From the NCBI GenBank assembly GCA_010909165.1, contig MU008215.1, forward strand, positions 1 to 64,000: a stretch of 64,000 bases of DNA. The letters run 5' to 3'. The DNA comes from Anthoceros angustus (taxonomy: Eukaryota; Streptophyta; Anthocerotopsida; Anthocerotales; Anthocerotaceae). Within the stretch, counting starts at the first letter, position 1; every line of letters begins with the position of its first letter. The position numbers were made by a program, and so were the translations under genes. Under the pieces are notes generated by a model. It was given only the letters and a program-made list of their open reading frames with translations. It was not told the DNA's origin and searched no databases. Shown piece by piece: positions 9,423-22,036 of the stretch.

Positions 9423-12400
9423 ATGGATGCCTCGGGTGGAGACAAGCGATTCGATCCGACTGGGGAAACGCTCGCAAGACGGCAACGCCAAGCATGGAAA
9501 GATTGCAGAGAGTTACGAGGAGAGCACGGGCGGAGATCACACTGCGGACGAGGAAGAGGCAGAGTCGACTAGTTGGATCGGATCTTATCGGATTCCCCCA
9601 ACTCTCGACTACGCGGTACAAGGGCCGTACCGATTCCACCTTGTCTTTTGATCTCGCCCAGTGCCTAGATCCGCGGTCCAAATAACTGTGAATGTAGAGG
9701 TCACCGCATTTAGTGGCGGCCAACTACCGCAGCTGCTGAAAGTACTACCCGTAGTTATGGCGATCTGCTCTACTACTAAGCAATCTTACCCGCTGTACGG
9801 AGAAAAGAAGGGCCATGAGGATCCCGACGAGTTTGTCGAGCGCTTTGAGCTGACGCCAACCGTGAGGATGCGATCGTGCCCACTGCTTTATGGAGTCAGC
9901 GAGCGCGGCCAAGTGGTACAAGCGAGTACATAGCTTCGCCACACCCCGCCTACTTTTGGGGCCTTGAAGAGAGCTTTTGTGAAAGATCTGGAGGGGTCGA
10001 TGTGGAAGGATATGTCTTGTCCAAACTCGAGGGACGGAGAGGGAAGAAGGAGACACCGCAGCTTATGTGGAAAGGTTCCACACCACGGATCGGGCCGGGT
10101 CCGCACTGAGCTAATGGCCATTCGGTTTGCAAGAGGATTGGCGCGAAATGGGAAGGCACGCGTCCTGAGAAAGATTTGGATCGGGCGATTAAAGCCGCTC
10201 GAACTATGAGGAGTCCAACGGAAGAGAAGAAGAACTCGAACAAGGGCGCACGGAAGGACAAAAAGAAATACAAAAAGAAGAAGAAGTACTATTCGCCTCC
10301 TCGATGCTCATGGAGGAGGATAGTTTTCAACCGACTCCTAGCTCCACGGAAGAGGAGACCAATGAGGATTCGGAGGAGAATTCGAAGGTGAGCGCAACCG
10401 AAGGGATAGAAGGAAGAAGGGAAAAAATGACTGGGAAACAAGACGACGTACAAAAGGGAAGGAGCTGCTATATGCACGAAAGGACGCGGAGCAGGTGAGA
10501 AGAGAGGTGGAAACAGCAGCCAAAAAGTGGAGCAACAAGGGAACAAGATGGAGGAAATGATGGTCAAACTGGAGAAACTCCATCTTAATGCCATCAAGGA
10601 CCATGATAGAAGAAGGGTTGCTCTTGGAGCGAATCTCTTCGCTCAACTTGTGGATGCAGGGCACTCGAGGTCGAACGTCCCACAAACAAAAGTGCAACCA
10701 TCGGGCTACGAGGAGAGGATGAGGAGATGTGCTTGGAAGATACATACCAAATTCAAGAGGCAACACCGATCTCGGGTACCAAAACTTTGTACCTCGAGTT
10801 TGCGAAACCCCAGGCATGGGCATTCGCAATCGATGGCAAGGAACCCGGGCAAATGAGTGCCCCGTGTTACAATTGCCGAGGGTTCGCATCTTGCTGGATG
10901 CCCCTCCGCATCTCGCCAGGGAATGGTGATTTTGAAAGGTGTGTGGACCGCAAGCAATCACGTGCGGCAGCCCCTCGCCAGACAAAAACAGTGAGGATCG
11001 CTCAACCTCCGGTTACGGGCGACCCACCCCGCATGAAAGCCTGCCGCAATGCAAGTCAAGATGCGCTCATGGTCAGTATGGGAGGATTCCGAGGCTGCAA
11101 TCGAGGAGCCCGGAAGGGTTGGGGATGTGGATGGGTATTACGGAACTCCGCGGTCGCTCGGACGCTGGGCGAGAGGAAGGCGGACACCCTAAGAAGGGGG
11201 AGCGAGGGAAAAAGGAAGAAGAACGGAGTGGGAGCTTCCATAACGTCCGCAAGTGAGGAGGAAGAGGCGTCTTCATCGGGAAGGAAGAGAAGTCCAACCA
11301 CAAAACGACGAGGGACTGATGGGAGGGGCATGCGAATCCAAAATGGACGGGAGCACGAACGCCACACTTAACGCGAGGGTTGCGATTTGGATGGCATCAC
11401 GGTGTAACTCCCTTAGCAGGAGACCGCTGGATTCGAGGGTGAAGTGCAAACGAGGACACGGCGGGGACTCGAGTCGACACATGGGGCGAAAACCCGCAAG
11501 AGGAAAAAAGGATGAGTCGGCGCTGGCGTCGTGGGAAGGTTATGGATATGATCCGACAAGAATCGAACAGACTCGTGATTTTGGCCATCGACCCACCGAC
11601 CCACCCCCCGCATGCAAGAAAGCCTGCCGCAATGCAAGTCAAGATGCGCTCATGGTCAGTATGGGAGGATTCCGAGGCTGCAATCGAGGAGCCCGGAAGG
11701 GTTGGGGATGTGGATGGGTATTACGGAACTCCGCGGTCGCTCGGACGCTGGGCGAGAGGAAGGCGGACACCCTAAGAAGGGGGAGCGAGGGAAAAAGGAA
11801 GAAGAACGGAGTGGGGAGCTTCCATAACGTCCGCAAGTGAGGAGGAAGAGGCGTCTTCATCGGGAAGGAAGAGAAGTCCAACCACAAAACGACGAGGGAC
11901 TGATGGGAGGGGCATGCGAATCCAAAATGGACGGGAGCACGAACGCCACACTTAACGCGAGGGTTGCGATTTGGATGGCATCACGGTGTAACTCCCTTAG
12001 CAGGAGACCGCTGGATTCGAGGGTGAAGTGCAAACGAGGACACGGCGGGGACTCGAGTCGACACATGGGGCGAAAACCCGCAAGAGGAAAAAAGGATGAG
12101 TCGGCGCTGGCGTCGTGGGAAGGTTATGGATATGATCCGACAAGAATCGAACAGACTCGTGATTTTGGCCATCGACCCACCGACCCACCCCCCGCATGCA
12201 AGAAAGCCTGCCGCAATGCAAGTCAAGATGCGCTCATGGTCAGTATGGGAGGATTCCGAGGCTGCACCGAGGAGCCCGGAAGGGTTGGGGATGTGGATAG
12301 GGTATTACGGAACTCCTGCGATGGTCGCTCGGACGCGGGCGAGAGGAAGGCGGACACCCTAAGAAGGGGGAGCGAGGGAAAAAAGGAAGAAGAACGGAGT

Positions 12401-13080
12401 GGGGAGCTTCCATAACGTCCGCAAGTGAGGAGGAAGAGCGTCCTTCATCAAAGCGGGAAGGAAGAGAAGTCCAACCACAAAACGACGAGGGACTCGGTGG
12501 GAGTCGAAAAAGAAAAGGGCATGCGAATCCAGGACGGGGCAAGGCACGAACGCCACACTTAACGCGAGGGTTGCGATTTCGGATGGCATCACGGTGTAAC
12601 TCCCTTAGCCGAGACCGCTGGATTCGAGGTGAAGTGCAAACGAGGACGGACGGCAGTGGGACTCGAGTCGACACGGGGGCGAAAACCCGCAAGAGGAAAA
12701 AAGGATGAGTCGGCGCTCACCGATGTCGGGAAGGTTATGGATATGATCCGACAAGAATCGAACAGACCGATGTATTTTGGCCATCGACCACGACCCACCT
12801 CGCCACTGTTTCAACGACCGCAACATCTCAAACAGCTACCGCGTTGCGAAATGACGGTGGGGTTGGCGAGAAAGCAGCACAGTGTGTTCCTTTCAATTTG
12901 GCGACGCTATCATGGACCAAAAGTTCATGATAACGCTCGACTTCTCGTGGACAATCCGCGACCGCCAAAGAACTGGGGGCATTGAAGGCGGCACAACCCA
13001 AGAAGAGACGGAACCTTTCCACCCCAAGGCCGAAAACCTTCTGTGAATATGGTGGCCATGATGGACTGTGTCCTGAGCTC
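9423..13080 (+). pseudogene. gag: A1 gag region, broken
   Basis: ATG at 9423 starts MDASGGDKRFDPTGETLARR. The capsid-like part follows at about 9780-10200, with GHEDPDEFVERFE and then, in shifted frames, words that match the better copy in A2. A Lys/Glu-rich linker lies at 10200-10600. The zinc knuckle near 10640 has kept GHSRSN but lost its cysteines through small deletions. Gag packages the element RNA into virus-like particles. The 3' part is inflated by a 584-bp tandem repeat. Confidence 0.7.
11041..12790 (+). repeat. 584-bp tandem triplication in the A1 gag-protease linker
   Basis: 11041-11624 and 11625-12208 are almost identical; the only difference I noticed is GTGGGAG versus GTGGGGAG near 11229/11815. 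A third, more diverged copy starts at 12209 and runs on into normal sequence near 12790. The junction joins the downstream word CGACCCACC back to the same word upstream near 11025. Element A2 has one copy at about 30650-31270. Confidence 0.8.
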
Positions 13081-13089
13081 TGATAGAAA

Positions 13090-13620
13090 TTGCGGATGTG
13101 TAATCAAGAAGGTGCCGCTAGATTCCGGGTCGAGTCAACATCATGACAGGAGACCGCTAAGCTTGGGTTGCGATAGAACATACATCAAAGGTGTTGCTGG
13201 CGGACATGTCCAAAATGGCGTAGGGGAGTGACGGAGTCCTAACCCATATTGGTACCATTCCGCACTCATGGACTACGTGGTCATTAAACAAAAAGCGCTG
13301 TGGTATGAGGTTCTCATTGACGAACATGGATGTATGGGGCACGTTGCACCTTCAAATGGGCGAAAGGAAGTGGGATTCAAACCTCCGGAGGGACCCCAAA
13401 ATTAAGGAGGAAGGATATGTTTGACTTGGAGCAGATACGACGCAGGGGGAGACACCCACAAACGGAGGGATACACCTCAAGATACCTCTGGGAGAGGATG
13501 AGAAGGAGAAATTCCCATTCGCATATTTCGTGGTCGATGAAGAGGACGACACGGAGAGATATTCCCATTCCATCAACCTATTAGGGTGCTATGGAGTCAC
13601 AATTGACAACCCGGTGGTCG
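13090..13620 (+). pseudogene. A1 protease region
   Basis: One frame reads IKKVPLDSGS, with the catalytic Asp of the DSG triad near 13121, followed by words that align to the three copies in A2. It would be an aspartic protease that processes Gag-Pol. The frame breaks within 30 residues and again near 13300 and 13400. A linker rich in acidic residues follows, then reverse transcriptase. Confidence 0.6.
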
Positions 13621-13949
13621 GACCGAGACCAGACGAGGTCGAGGAACAAGAAGTAGAGGTCGAGCCGGGAGCGACGATCCGGACAAACTTCGGAGGGTGC
13701 GAGGAGGGTGTCTCACGCTTTACCTCACGACCTATTCCGGAATGGGGAATGCGCAAGGAGAACCAAGACTGGAGGAAGGGTTCGCATCACATCCGCGCCG
13801 GAGAGAGAGTGGCAGACGGATGAGGTCAAGGATGTGGAAGTGTTGCCCGCAAGGTCCTTAAGTTTTCGAAGGATGAATGCAGACTTGGAAAGGGGTATGA
13901 AACAAATTACATGGAATTTATCCACGTTTTGCTTTTGACGTTCTGACAT

Positions 13950-14815
13950 GAAGGGTATACCGAGGGAGTGGGGAGCACAAGATTGATCTCGAGCCGGTGC
14001 GTCCCGGATACCGCAATACAAGCTAAATCCAAAGTATTCATGAAGGTAAAGGAACAATTGGAGCTCTACTTGCGCTGACGTCATATATCCTATTGTGACA
14101 TCGGAGTGGGTAGCCCCAATTGTGGTGGTTCCCAAAAGCGTAAGGGAAGATATGGGTCCGTCAGATTGGAGGAAGTTAAACAAGGTGACCAAAAAGACCA
14201 TTACCCGCTTCCATTCATAGACAACATAATCGGACTTAGTTGCGGTGGAGAATGGTCTACCTGCTCGGATGGGTATTCGGGTATAACACATCTCGTGGAG
14301 AGTGATTGGCCCAATGCCTTCTTCACTGATCGGGAACCTATGCCTACAAACGGAGTGCTCGGATTAACAGGGCACCGTGATCCTTCATGCGATTGTCAAG
14401 ATTTTCAAGGAATACCTTAGGGACTTCATGGAGGTCTTCTGGATGACTGCGTGTTTGGAGCGAAGATCACCTCAACCACCTTCGCAAATGTCCGAACGGT
14501 GTCATGCACAATTGTGTCTACATCCCGAGAAGTGTTATTTCGGCATGCCAGAGGGTATTTTGTTGGGGCACCGCATTTCTGCGCGGGGGATAGAGGTCGA
14601 CCCGGATAAGGTCAAAATCATTACCGCCCTCAAGCCACCTACCACACTGAAGGAGCTTAGGGGATTCCTCGGAATGGTAGGCTATTATCGAAGGTTTGTG
14701 AAGAATTTCTCCAGAAGGGCAGCTCCGCTTACAGAATTGCTTCGCAAGGACCAGGAGTGGGAATGGACGCAAAAACGAGAGGAGGCCTTCAATGATCTTC
14801 GCACCACCGATCACA
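13950..14815 (+). pseudogene. A1 reverse transcriptase region
   Basis: Recognisable words in several frames are GIPREWG near 13953, YPIVTSEWVAPIVVV, KLNKVTKKTITRFHS (a frame-shifted form of the KDHYPLPF stretch), LTGHRDPS, DFMEV near the FLDD catalytic box (about 14420-14450), and the C-terminal GFLGMVGYYRRFVKNFS, which is open at 14640-14710. The enzyme copies element RNA into DNA. Indels make this copy inactive as written. Confidence 0.75.
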
Positions 14816-14819
14816 AAGA

Positions 14820-15175
14820 CCCACACGATCGAACAAGAAGTTCCACGTGTTTGTAGACGTTTCGGCCTATGCAATCGGTACCATTCTAAGCCAAAGGGAT
14901 GACAAGAAGCACGATTATCCAATCTATTATGCAGGGAGGCAGCTCACTGACGCAGAAAGGAAGTATACCACCACCGAGAGGGAGGCGCTAGGGATGGTGT
15001 ACTCGGTTCGCAAGTTTCGTCACTATTTGCTATCCTACGAGTTCGTCTTCCATGTGGACCACTTCGCCCTCAAACACCTGGTAAACAAAACTGACTTGTC
15101 TGGACGCATAGCAAGATGGATCCTACTCCGCAAGAATTCACGCTCACGGTGGAGACCAGAGGAGGAGTAAACATG
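14820..15175 (+). pseudogene. A1 RNase H region
   Basis: The frame at 14847-15170 is open for 107 residues. It reads VFVDVSAYAIGTILSQRDD, then AERKYTTTEREALGMVYSVR, and FHVDHFALKHLVNKTDLSGR followed by IARWILL. This is the Ty3/gypsy RNase H fold, with the catalytic D of VDVSA and the E of TTTEREAL. It is the best single copy in the window for that stretch, and it breaks at RKNSRS near 15135. Confidence 0.8.
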
Positions 15176-15449
15176 TGAATGCATTACATTTCGATGAAAC
15201 AGAGGAGGTTACACAGACCAAAACGACGATTTTCCCGATGAAGCTGTCATGATGAGTTAGAGGGGAAGCGCACGGCCAACCATAAGGCGAGGGTAAATGG
15301 TGGCTCGGGGAAATGAGAAGGGAGAACGGATACACAAGGCCCACTCACGAGGAGATGATGGAATTCTGGAACGGGAAAATACCATCGGATCTTTCAAACC
15401 CCAGGCTTGTGCACTATTCGCGTCCGCTTGTACGACGCAAAGACAATCT

Positions 15450-16493
15450 GCAAATCGGGACCGGATGGGCGGACAGTTATGGGTAACAAGGAGCAGTTAT
15501 CCGAAAGCCGACGAGATGCACGAGGGGAAGCGGAGGACATTTTGCGCACATATCACGTGCAAGAAGGTGCTTGAAACGGGTATTGGCAAACCATGCATCG
15601 TGATGCTAGGAGTTTGTTAAACGCCGCGATGCTGCCGAGGGTTGGGAAACCGTCCGCAACCACTCAATGGCCAATGGTTCCGATATTGGCGGCGCCATTC
15701 GAGAAATGGGGAATAGACTTTGTTGGTCCCATACAAAAAAACGAGGACGCGACAAAACCAATACATCCTCGTGGCCACGACTATTGCACGCGTATGGTGG
15801 AAGCCCAAGCCGCAGTAGACACTCATGTAGTGGCCAGTTCCTCTATGAATGATTATCACCGATATGGTCTGTCCCTTGGAGCTTGTCACGATGAGGGTCA
15901 CATTTCAACGGTTATATCTCATATGACGATCTACTTCAACGTCGCAGAAAACGACTCCTTATAATCCCAAGGCAAATGGCTTAACGGAAAAGGCGAATGG
16001 GCTCTTGTGCAGGATCCTCAACAAGCTAACGGTGGAATACGACGATCGGGATCTTAAGCTTCACTCCGCCCGGGCATACAGGATCGCAGAGAAAATAACA
16101 ACGCAACAAACACCGTACTACCTCACCTACGGCCATTCTCCTAATGCCTATTGAGTTTGAAATTCCCACCGCGATCCAGAAACTAACCGCATGGCGAGAG
16201 GAAAGTCACCGAACGCCTGGTCACCGCTAAACATACAGAGGATAGAGCGGCGTGAGTCATGCGTGATATTAAAGGAAAATATGGCATGACAATCGGTTGG
16301 AAGCAAGAGTGGTAGATTGGTGACTTGGCCTCATTGCATTACAATAGGTACATGCACTTTCCGCAAGCTCCACCTTCGATGGATGGGGCCAAAGTTCTCA
16401 AGTCTTCAAAGAATGGCTCAAGACAACCGCAAGAGTTAGCGGACCTCCACTACCACCGAGTCAATGGGTGGAGGGTCAAGAAGTATTATATAA
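15450..16493 (+). pseudogene. A1 integrase region
   Basis: The N-terminal zinc-binding part is near 15540-15650, with HITCKKVLETG and then VKRRDAA-like words in other frames. In the core, FEKWGIDFVGPI is near 15700 and YCTRMVEAQA near 15785. NPKANGLTEKANGLLC is near 15965, and the C-terminal HLRWMGPY-like and VNGWRVKKYY words end at about 16490. No chromodomain is seen. A two-base loss near the end removes the stop used in A2. Confidence 0.7.
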
Positions 16494-19135
16494 GTTGGCG
16501 GGACGCCAACAAATGAGAAGGGAGTAAACGATCTAGTCTCGAAACCCTGCTAAAATGTGCCCAAGTGAATTTTTTGTTTTTTCCGAGGTGTGAAAATATT
16601 GAGTAGTTGGGGATATTCATAGTAAAAATGTCCTTGGCCTATGGAGTTCTTTTTGTTTTATTGCCTAGGTTAGAAAATAAATGGTCCGGAATTTGGTGTT
16701 CCTTGGCCCATGGACTCGGAATGTTCCCTAAAAAGTCTATATATGTGAGATAGGGGGTTTGGAATAATTAGAGTCTATAAGTTGGGGTCGACCACGCGCG
16801 GTAGTGAATGAGTGGGGTTGTGGATTGGGATGTGGGAAAGCGGTAGAGGTCAACAGAGTAGGGGAACCCGGGAAACTTAACCCTAGGAATGATGTAATCC
16901 TGCTCAAACAACGGAGCGCAACGGCGGACGGGAGCGAGCGAGCGACGACGGCGCGCGACGGTCGAGGAGCCGTCCGGGGCACCGTGATCGCAGGAGGGCG
17001 CGAGGCGCAACGACGGGAAGGAGCTCCAACCCCGCCGACATCGCGAGGCGCGCAGAGGAGGAAGGCGCGATGCGCAGATATTCGAAAACGGAAAATATGG
17101 CATGACAATCGGTTGGAAGCAAGAGTGGGTAGTGGTGACTTGGCCCCTGCTACAATAGGTACATGCACTTTCCGCAAGCTCCACCTTCGATGGATGGGGC
17201 CATATAAGTCTCTCTTGAGAATCAGACAACCGCAAGAGTTAGCAGACCTCCACTACCACCGAGTCAATGGGTGGAGGGTCAAGAAGTATTATACATAAGT
17301 TGGCGGGACGCCAACAAATGAGAAGGGAGTATGTAAACGATCTAGTCTCGAAACCCCGTTAAAATGTGCCCAAGTGAATTTTTTGTTTTTGGGAGTGGTG
17401 TGAAAATAAGTCAGTTGTAGTTGGGGATATTCATAGTAAAAATGTCCTTGGCCTATGGAGTTCTTTTTGTTTTATTGCCTAGGTTAGAAAATAAATGGTC
17501 CGGAATTTGGTGTTCCTTGGCCCATGGACTCGGAATGTTCCCTAAAAAGTCTATATATGTGAGATAGGGGGTTTGGAATAATTAGTCTATAAGTTGGGGT
17601 CGGCCGCCGGTATGAATGAGTGGGGTTGTGGATTGGGATGTGGGAAAGCGGTAGAGGTCAACAGAGTAGGGGAACCCGGGAAACTTAACCCTAGGAATGA
17701 TGAATCCTGCTCAAACAACGGGCCAGGGCCAGGGAGCGGCGGAGCCGACGGAGCGCGGCAAGTCGAGGAGCCGTGTCCGGGGCACCGTGATCGCAGGAGG
17801 GCGCGAGGCGCAACGAAGGGAAGGAGCTCAACCCCGCCGACATCGCGAGGCGCGAGACCAGAGGAGGAAGGCGCGACAGACAGTGGCTCCTTGAGAGGAG
17901 GTAGGAACCGAGACCGACCTCCGTGAAATTCGCAGCGAGGTGGCGTTGGTTTGTGGCGCGAGACCGGAGTGAGAGGGATGGCGCCCAAGGTCACCAAATT
18001 GTGCTTGCCCAATGGCCGAACATGGATCATTGGAAAGTTCGGTGGGAGTGTGAAGGAGGCTAAGGGTTTCATGGAAGCAAGAGTGGGTAGTTCGTGACTT
18101 GGCCTCATTGCAAACAATAGGTACATGCACTTTGGCAAGCTCCACCTTCGATGGATGGGGCCATATAGGGTTCTCAAGTCTTCAAGAATGGCTCAAGACA
18201 ACCGCAAGAGTTAGCAGGACCTCCACTACCACCGAGTCAATGGGTGGAGGGTCAAGAAGTATTATACATAAGTTGGCGGGACGCCAACAAATGAGAAGGG
18301 AGTATGTAAACGATCTAGTCTCGAAACCCTGTAAAATGTGCCCAAGTGAATTTTTTGTTTTTTGAGAGTGGTGTGAAAATAAGTCGATTGAGTAGTTGGG
18401 GATATTCATAGTAAAAATGTCCTTGGCCTATGGAGTTCTTTTTGTTTTATTGCCTAGGTTAGAAAATAAATGGTCCGGAATTTGGTGTTCCTTGGCCCAT
18501 GGACTCGGAATGTTCCCTAAAAAGTCTATATATGTGAGATAGGGGGTTTGGAATAATTAGAGTCTATAAGTTGGGGTCGACCACGCGCGGTAGTGAATGA
18601 GTGGGGTTGTGGATTGGGATGTGGGAAAGCGGTAGAGGTCAACAGAGTAGGGGAACCCGGGAAACTTAACCCTAGGAATGATGTAATCCTGCTCAAACAA
18701 CGGAGCGCAACGGCGGACGGGAGCGAGCGAGCGACGACGGCGCGCGACGGTCGAGGAGCCGTCCGGGGCACCGTGATCGCAGGAGGCGCGAGGCGCAACG
18801 ACGGGAAGGAGCTCAACCCCGCCGACATCGCGAGGCGCGCAGAGGAGGAAGGCGCGATGCGCAGATATTCGAAAACGGAAAATATGGCATGACAATCATG
18901 GAAGCAAGAGTGGGTAGTTCGTGACTTGGCCTCATTGCAAACAATAGGTACATGCACTTTGGCAAGCTCCACCTTCGATGGATGGGGCCATATAGGGTTC
19001 TCGAAGTCTTCAGCAATGGCTCAGTACAACTGCAAGAGTTAGCAGGACCTCCACTACCGACCCGGGTCAATGGGTGGAGGGTCAAGAAGTATTATACATA
19101 AGTTGGCGGGGACGCCAACAAATGAGAAGGGAGTA
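16263..19135 (+). repeat. Tandem recombinant units: integrase tail plus LTR start
   Basis: The integrase C-terminal tail, polypurine tract and first part of the LTR occur three times in a row (LTR starts near 16526, 17335 and 18308) before the complete LTR at 19136. LTR sequence jumps back to the integrase tail near 17083, 18070 and 18889. The jumps near 17083 and 18889 are the same joint, and the segments around them are nearly identical. A unit of about 1.8 kb that was already recombinant has therefore been duplicated. Confidence 0.75.
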
Positions 19136-19357
19136 TGTAAACGATCTAGTCTCGAAACCCTGTAAAATGTGCCCAAGTGAATTTTTTGTTTTTTGAGAGT
19201 GGTGTGAAAATAAGTCGATTGACTAGTTGGGGATATTCATAGTAAAAATGTCCTTGGCCTATGGAGTTCTTTTTGTTTTATTGCCTAGGTTAGAAAATAA
19301 ATGGTCCGGAATTTGGTGTTCCTTGGCCCATGGACTCGGAATGTTCCCTAAAAAGTC

Positions 19358-19365
19358 TATATATG
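19358..19365 (+). promoter_or_regulatory. TATA box 1 of the A1 3' LTR
   Basis: TATATATG at +223 of the LTR, 433 bp before the conserved ATG at 19791. Family B has the same word at +225, 425 bp before its ATG. Confidence 0.55.
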
Positions 19366-19790
19366 TGAGATAGGGGGTTTGGAATAATTAGAGTCTATAA
19401 GTTGGGGTCGGCCGCCGGTATGAATGAGTGGGGTTGTGGATTGGGATGTGGGAAAGCGGTAGAGGTCAACAGAGTAGGGGAACCCGGGAAACTTAACCCT
19501 AGGAATGACAATCCCGCTCAAACAACGGAGCGCAACGGCCGGACGGGAGCGAGCGAGCGACGACGGCCGGGCGCGACGGTCGAGGAGCCGGTCCGGGGCA
19601 CCGTGATCGCAGGGCGAGGCGCAACGACGGCGGAAGGAGCTCGCCCCCGCCGACATCGCGAGGCGCGACGCAGGAGGAGGAAGGCGCGGCGCAGGCGCTG
19701 CCGAGGAGGTAGGAACCGAGACCGACCTCCGTGAAATTCGCAGCGAGGTGGCGTTGGTTTGTGGCGCGAGACCAGAAGACTGTGAGAGGG

Positions 19791-21928
19791 ATGGCGCCCA
19801 AGGTCACCACCGAAATTGTGCTTGCCCAATGGCCGAACATGGATCATTGGAAAGTTCGAGTGGGAGCTGTGAAGGAGTCAAGCCGGGTTTCATGGAAGAG
19901 CGGTGGAATTACATGAACTGGACGTGCAGAGCCACCGGCGACATGACCAAAGGGGATTTAGAGCAAGCCGCAGGATTGGGACCGGGTTAGAGGGTGTATG
20001 GCGAAGCAAGGAGGAGGCGGGCGGGTTGGTGATGGAGCCGTCAGAAAAGAAGCACGGCAAGAAGCAGCCGCCCGTTAAAGCGGGCGATCGCGAACCCAAC
20101 GGGTTGGTTGATTTGGACGGCAATTTGATGGGTCCGCCAGTGGCTCCTATGTTTCGCAGACAAGAAGTGGATTATTTGTCCGACCACTTGCCGCTCCTTC
20201 ATGAAGTGGTCAAGGGGCGAAGATCGATTAGCGAATTCTCTTGACAAGTTGTGTGAAGAGAGGTTGAACTTGATTTCCGCCTCGGCCCTCTCTAATCTCA
20301 CCATTTCGGTCCATCTTTATGTTTACGCTAACTGCCCGCTGAGGTGGAGATTGTAGCCTCCTCCACATGTGGAAGCCGGTTAGGGAGGTGAAATGGAAGG
20401 CGGAGGAGCCCAAGGAGGAAAAATCGGATAGCCGGGAGTGGGCGACAGGCCTGGAGGAGGAGAAGGAAATTCCCACCAAAGAAAAGGAGGAAGACCGGGG
20501 TGAAAGGCGGGCATCAAAAAAAGGTGAGCGGATGCGCGGCCACTGTGTCGAAAACGCGCCGCTACAGAAAATGAAAGCCAAACGCAGCTTGGAGGTGGCG
20601 AAGAGGAGGCGCGATCCGAGGACAATTTTGCGACTGGATGCGATGATGAATCAACTCCGAGGGTTTAGGGCGACCTCGAGGCGGACCCTCCTCAAAGATG
20701 GGAAGAGATTTTCAAGGGACTCCACCGCAACAGAGGTGGATGCAACCGAATTGGTGAGGGTGCGCACCGGGGAGGAAAGTTCTCGATGGAGGGATGGCGT
20801 CGCGGGGCCGCCACAACAAGTGGACGGCAGAGCTGACCACGCCGATGATCCGGGCCCAAGCATTTGTTGGATCAAGCGGCTTTAGCTCTCACCGGCTCGG
20901 TGCAGGGGGCGACGGAGGAAGTGGTGAAGGCCAGTTTGACGAAGAGGAGGCCAAGCGCAAGCAACGGAGGAAGACAAGCGGAACCTAGAGGAAATAAGGG
21001 CCAAGATTCAAGAAGATTTGTGCAGGCCTGTGAGAAGTTGCAAGCCATGACGAGCCAGGAAGCACTCATGGCTCAAATTAAGGATGCCCACGAGACGAAC
21101 CAGAGATGCGGGGGAGTTGTTGCGAGCCCAGAGCGTGGAAGCGGCCTCGTGGAAAAGGCCCATAAGCTAGCGGAGCGATATAAGCGGAGCGGATGAGGCA
21201 CGCGGCCGCCGAAAAGACAAAGGGAAGGAAGCGGGTGACCACGACCGAGTAGCGGAAGGGCCTACCGAGCGGAAGGAAGCAAAGAACCGAGGTAGCAACC
21301 TCACCTACCGGTTGAACGAACGATCCGTGGAGTCCACTACCGCGGTAGTCGAAACCGCTACCGACATTGGCGCAACCAACCCGGTGCAGGCGGGCGGCGG
21401 TGTGCGACGTGGCGCCTCGCGAGGACATAGGCCGTGCAAGTGTAGCCTACGGAGGAGGGGCACCTCACCGCAGCAGGGGTCCTATTATATTACGGCACAT
21501 GGATGAGGAAACTTATGTGCTCGGTCTATATGTGAATGGAGAACGCGCGGCTTAACCTCACCGTCCCATGTGCGTGTGGAAATAGGAGGGATCGGCCTAC
21601 CCATCGCAAGTGAGGACCCGGCATACTTCTACCACCGCGCCGGGGTTGGCTCCTATTATGCGGAGGCGACTTTGGAGGAGTTGAGCGAGGAGGAGGTCCA
21701 GCTTGGGTGGACGAGGAGCCGAATAATCCTCGAATAGGCGGCCGGAAGATGCGAAGCCCAGGCGTGGTACACCTCAAATTCGACGCCCAGCGATGTGAGG
21801 TGGAAGTAGTGTGGGAGAACCCGTCACGGCAAGGTGAGAGCTCGTGGCGGCAGAATGGAGGACGTGAGGCCGACGGCCAAGTCGAGGTAGGGCGCGAGAT
21901 AGCGAGGGGTGAGGTGGTAGCAACCTAA
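19791..21928 (+). pseudogene. LTR-embedded reading frame, A1 3' LTR copy (about 700 codons, function unknown)
   Basis: ATG at 19791 begins MAPKVTTEIVLAQWPNMDHW. Going downstream: FMEERWNYM, DLEQAAGLGPG, RRQEVDYLSDHLP, HEVVKGRRSI, CEERLNLISASALSNLTIS, RWEEIF, DQAALALT, MTSQEALMAQIKDAHETNQR, an alpha-helical charged stretch, DEETYVLGLYVNGE, LEELSEEEVQLGW, and the stop TAA at 21926. Frames switch several times through small indels. The family B LTR encodes the corresponding words PNMDHRKVR, DLLDQA and ERYKR in the same order. No known domain is recognised. A structural or gag-like accessory protein is possible but unproven. Confidence 0.55.
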
Positions 21929-22030
21929 AGATAATTTGGTTAGGATGTCGACCGACCTAGGATCGCTCCGAATTGTGGGCGTCCTTCGCGATAGCCATCT
22001 TAGGACCTAAAATCCGGCGGTGCCCCGATG

Positions 22031-22036
22031 TATAAG
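22031..22036 (+). promoter_or_regulatory. TATA box 2 of the A1 3' LTR
   Basis: TATAAG at +2896, about 100 bp after the LTR frame stop and 940 bp before the LTR end. The family B counterpart is at +2888. Confidence 0.55.
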
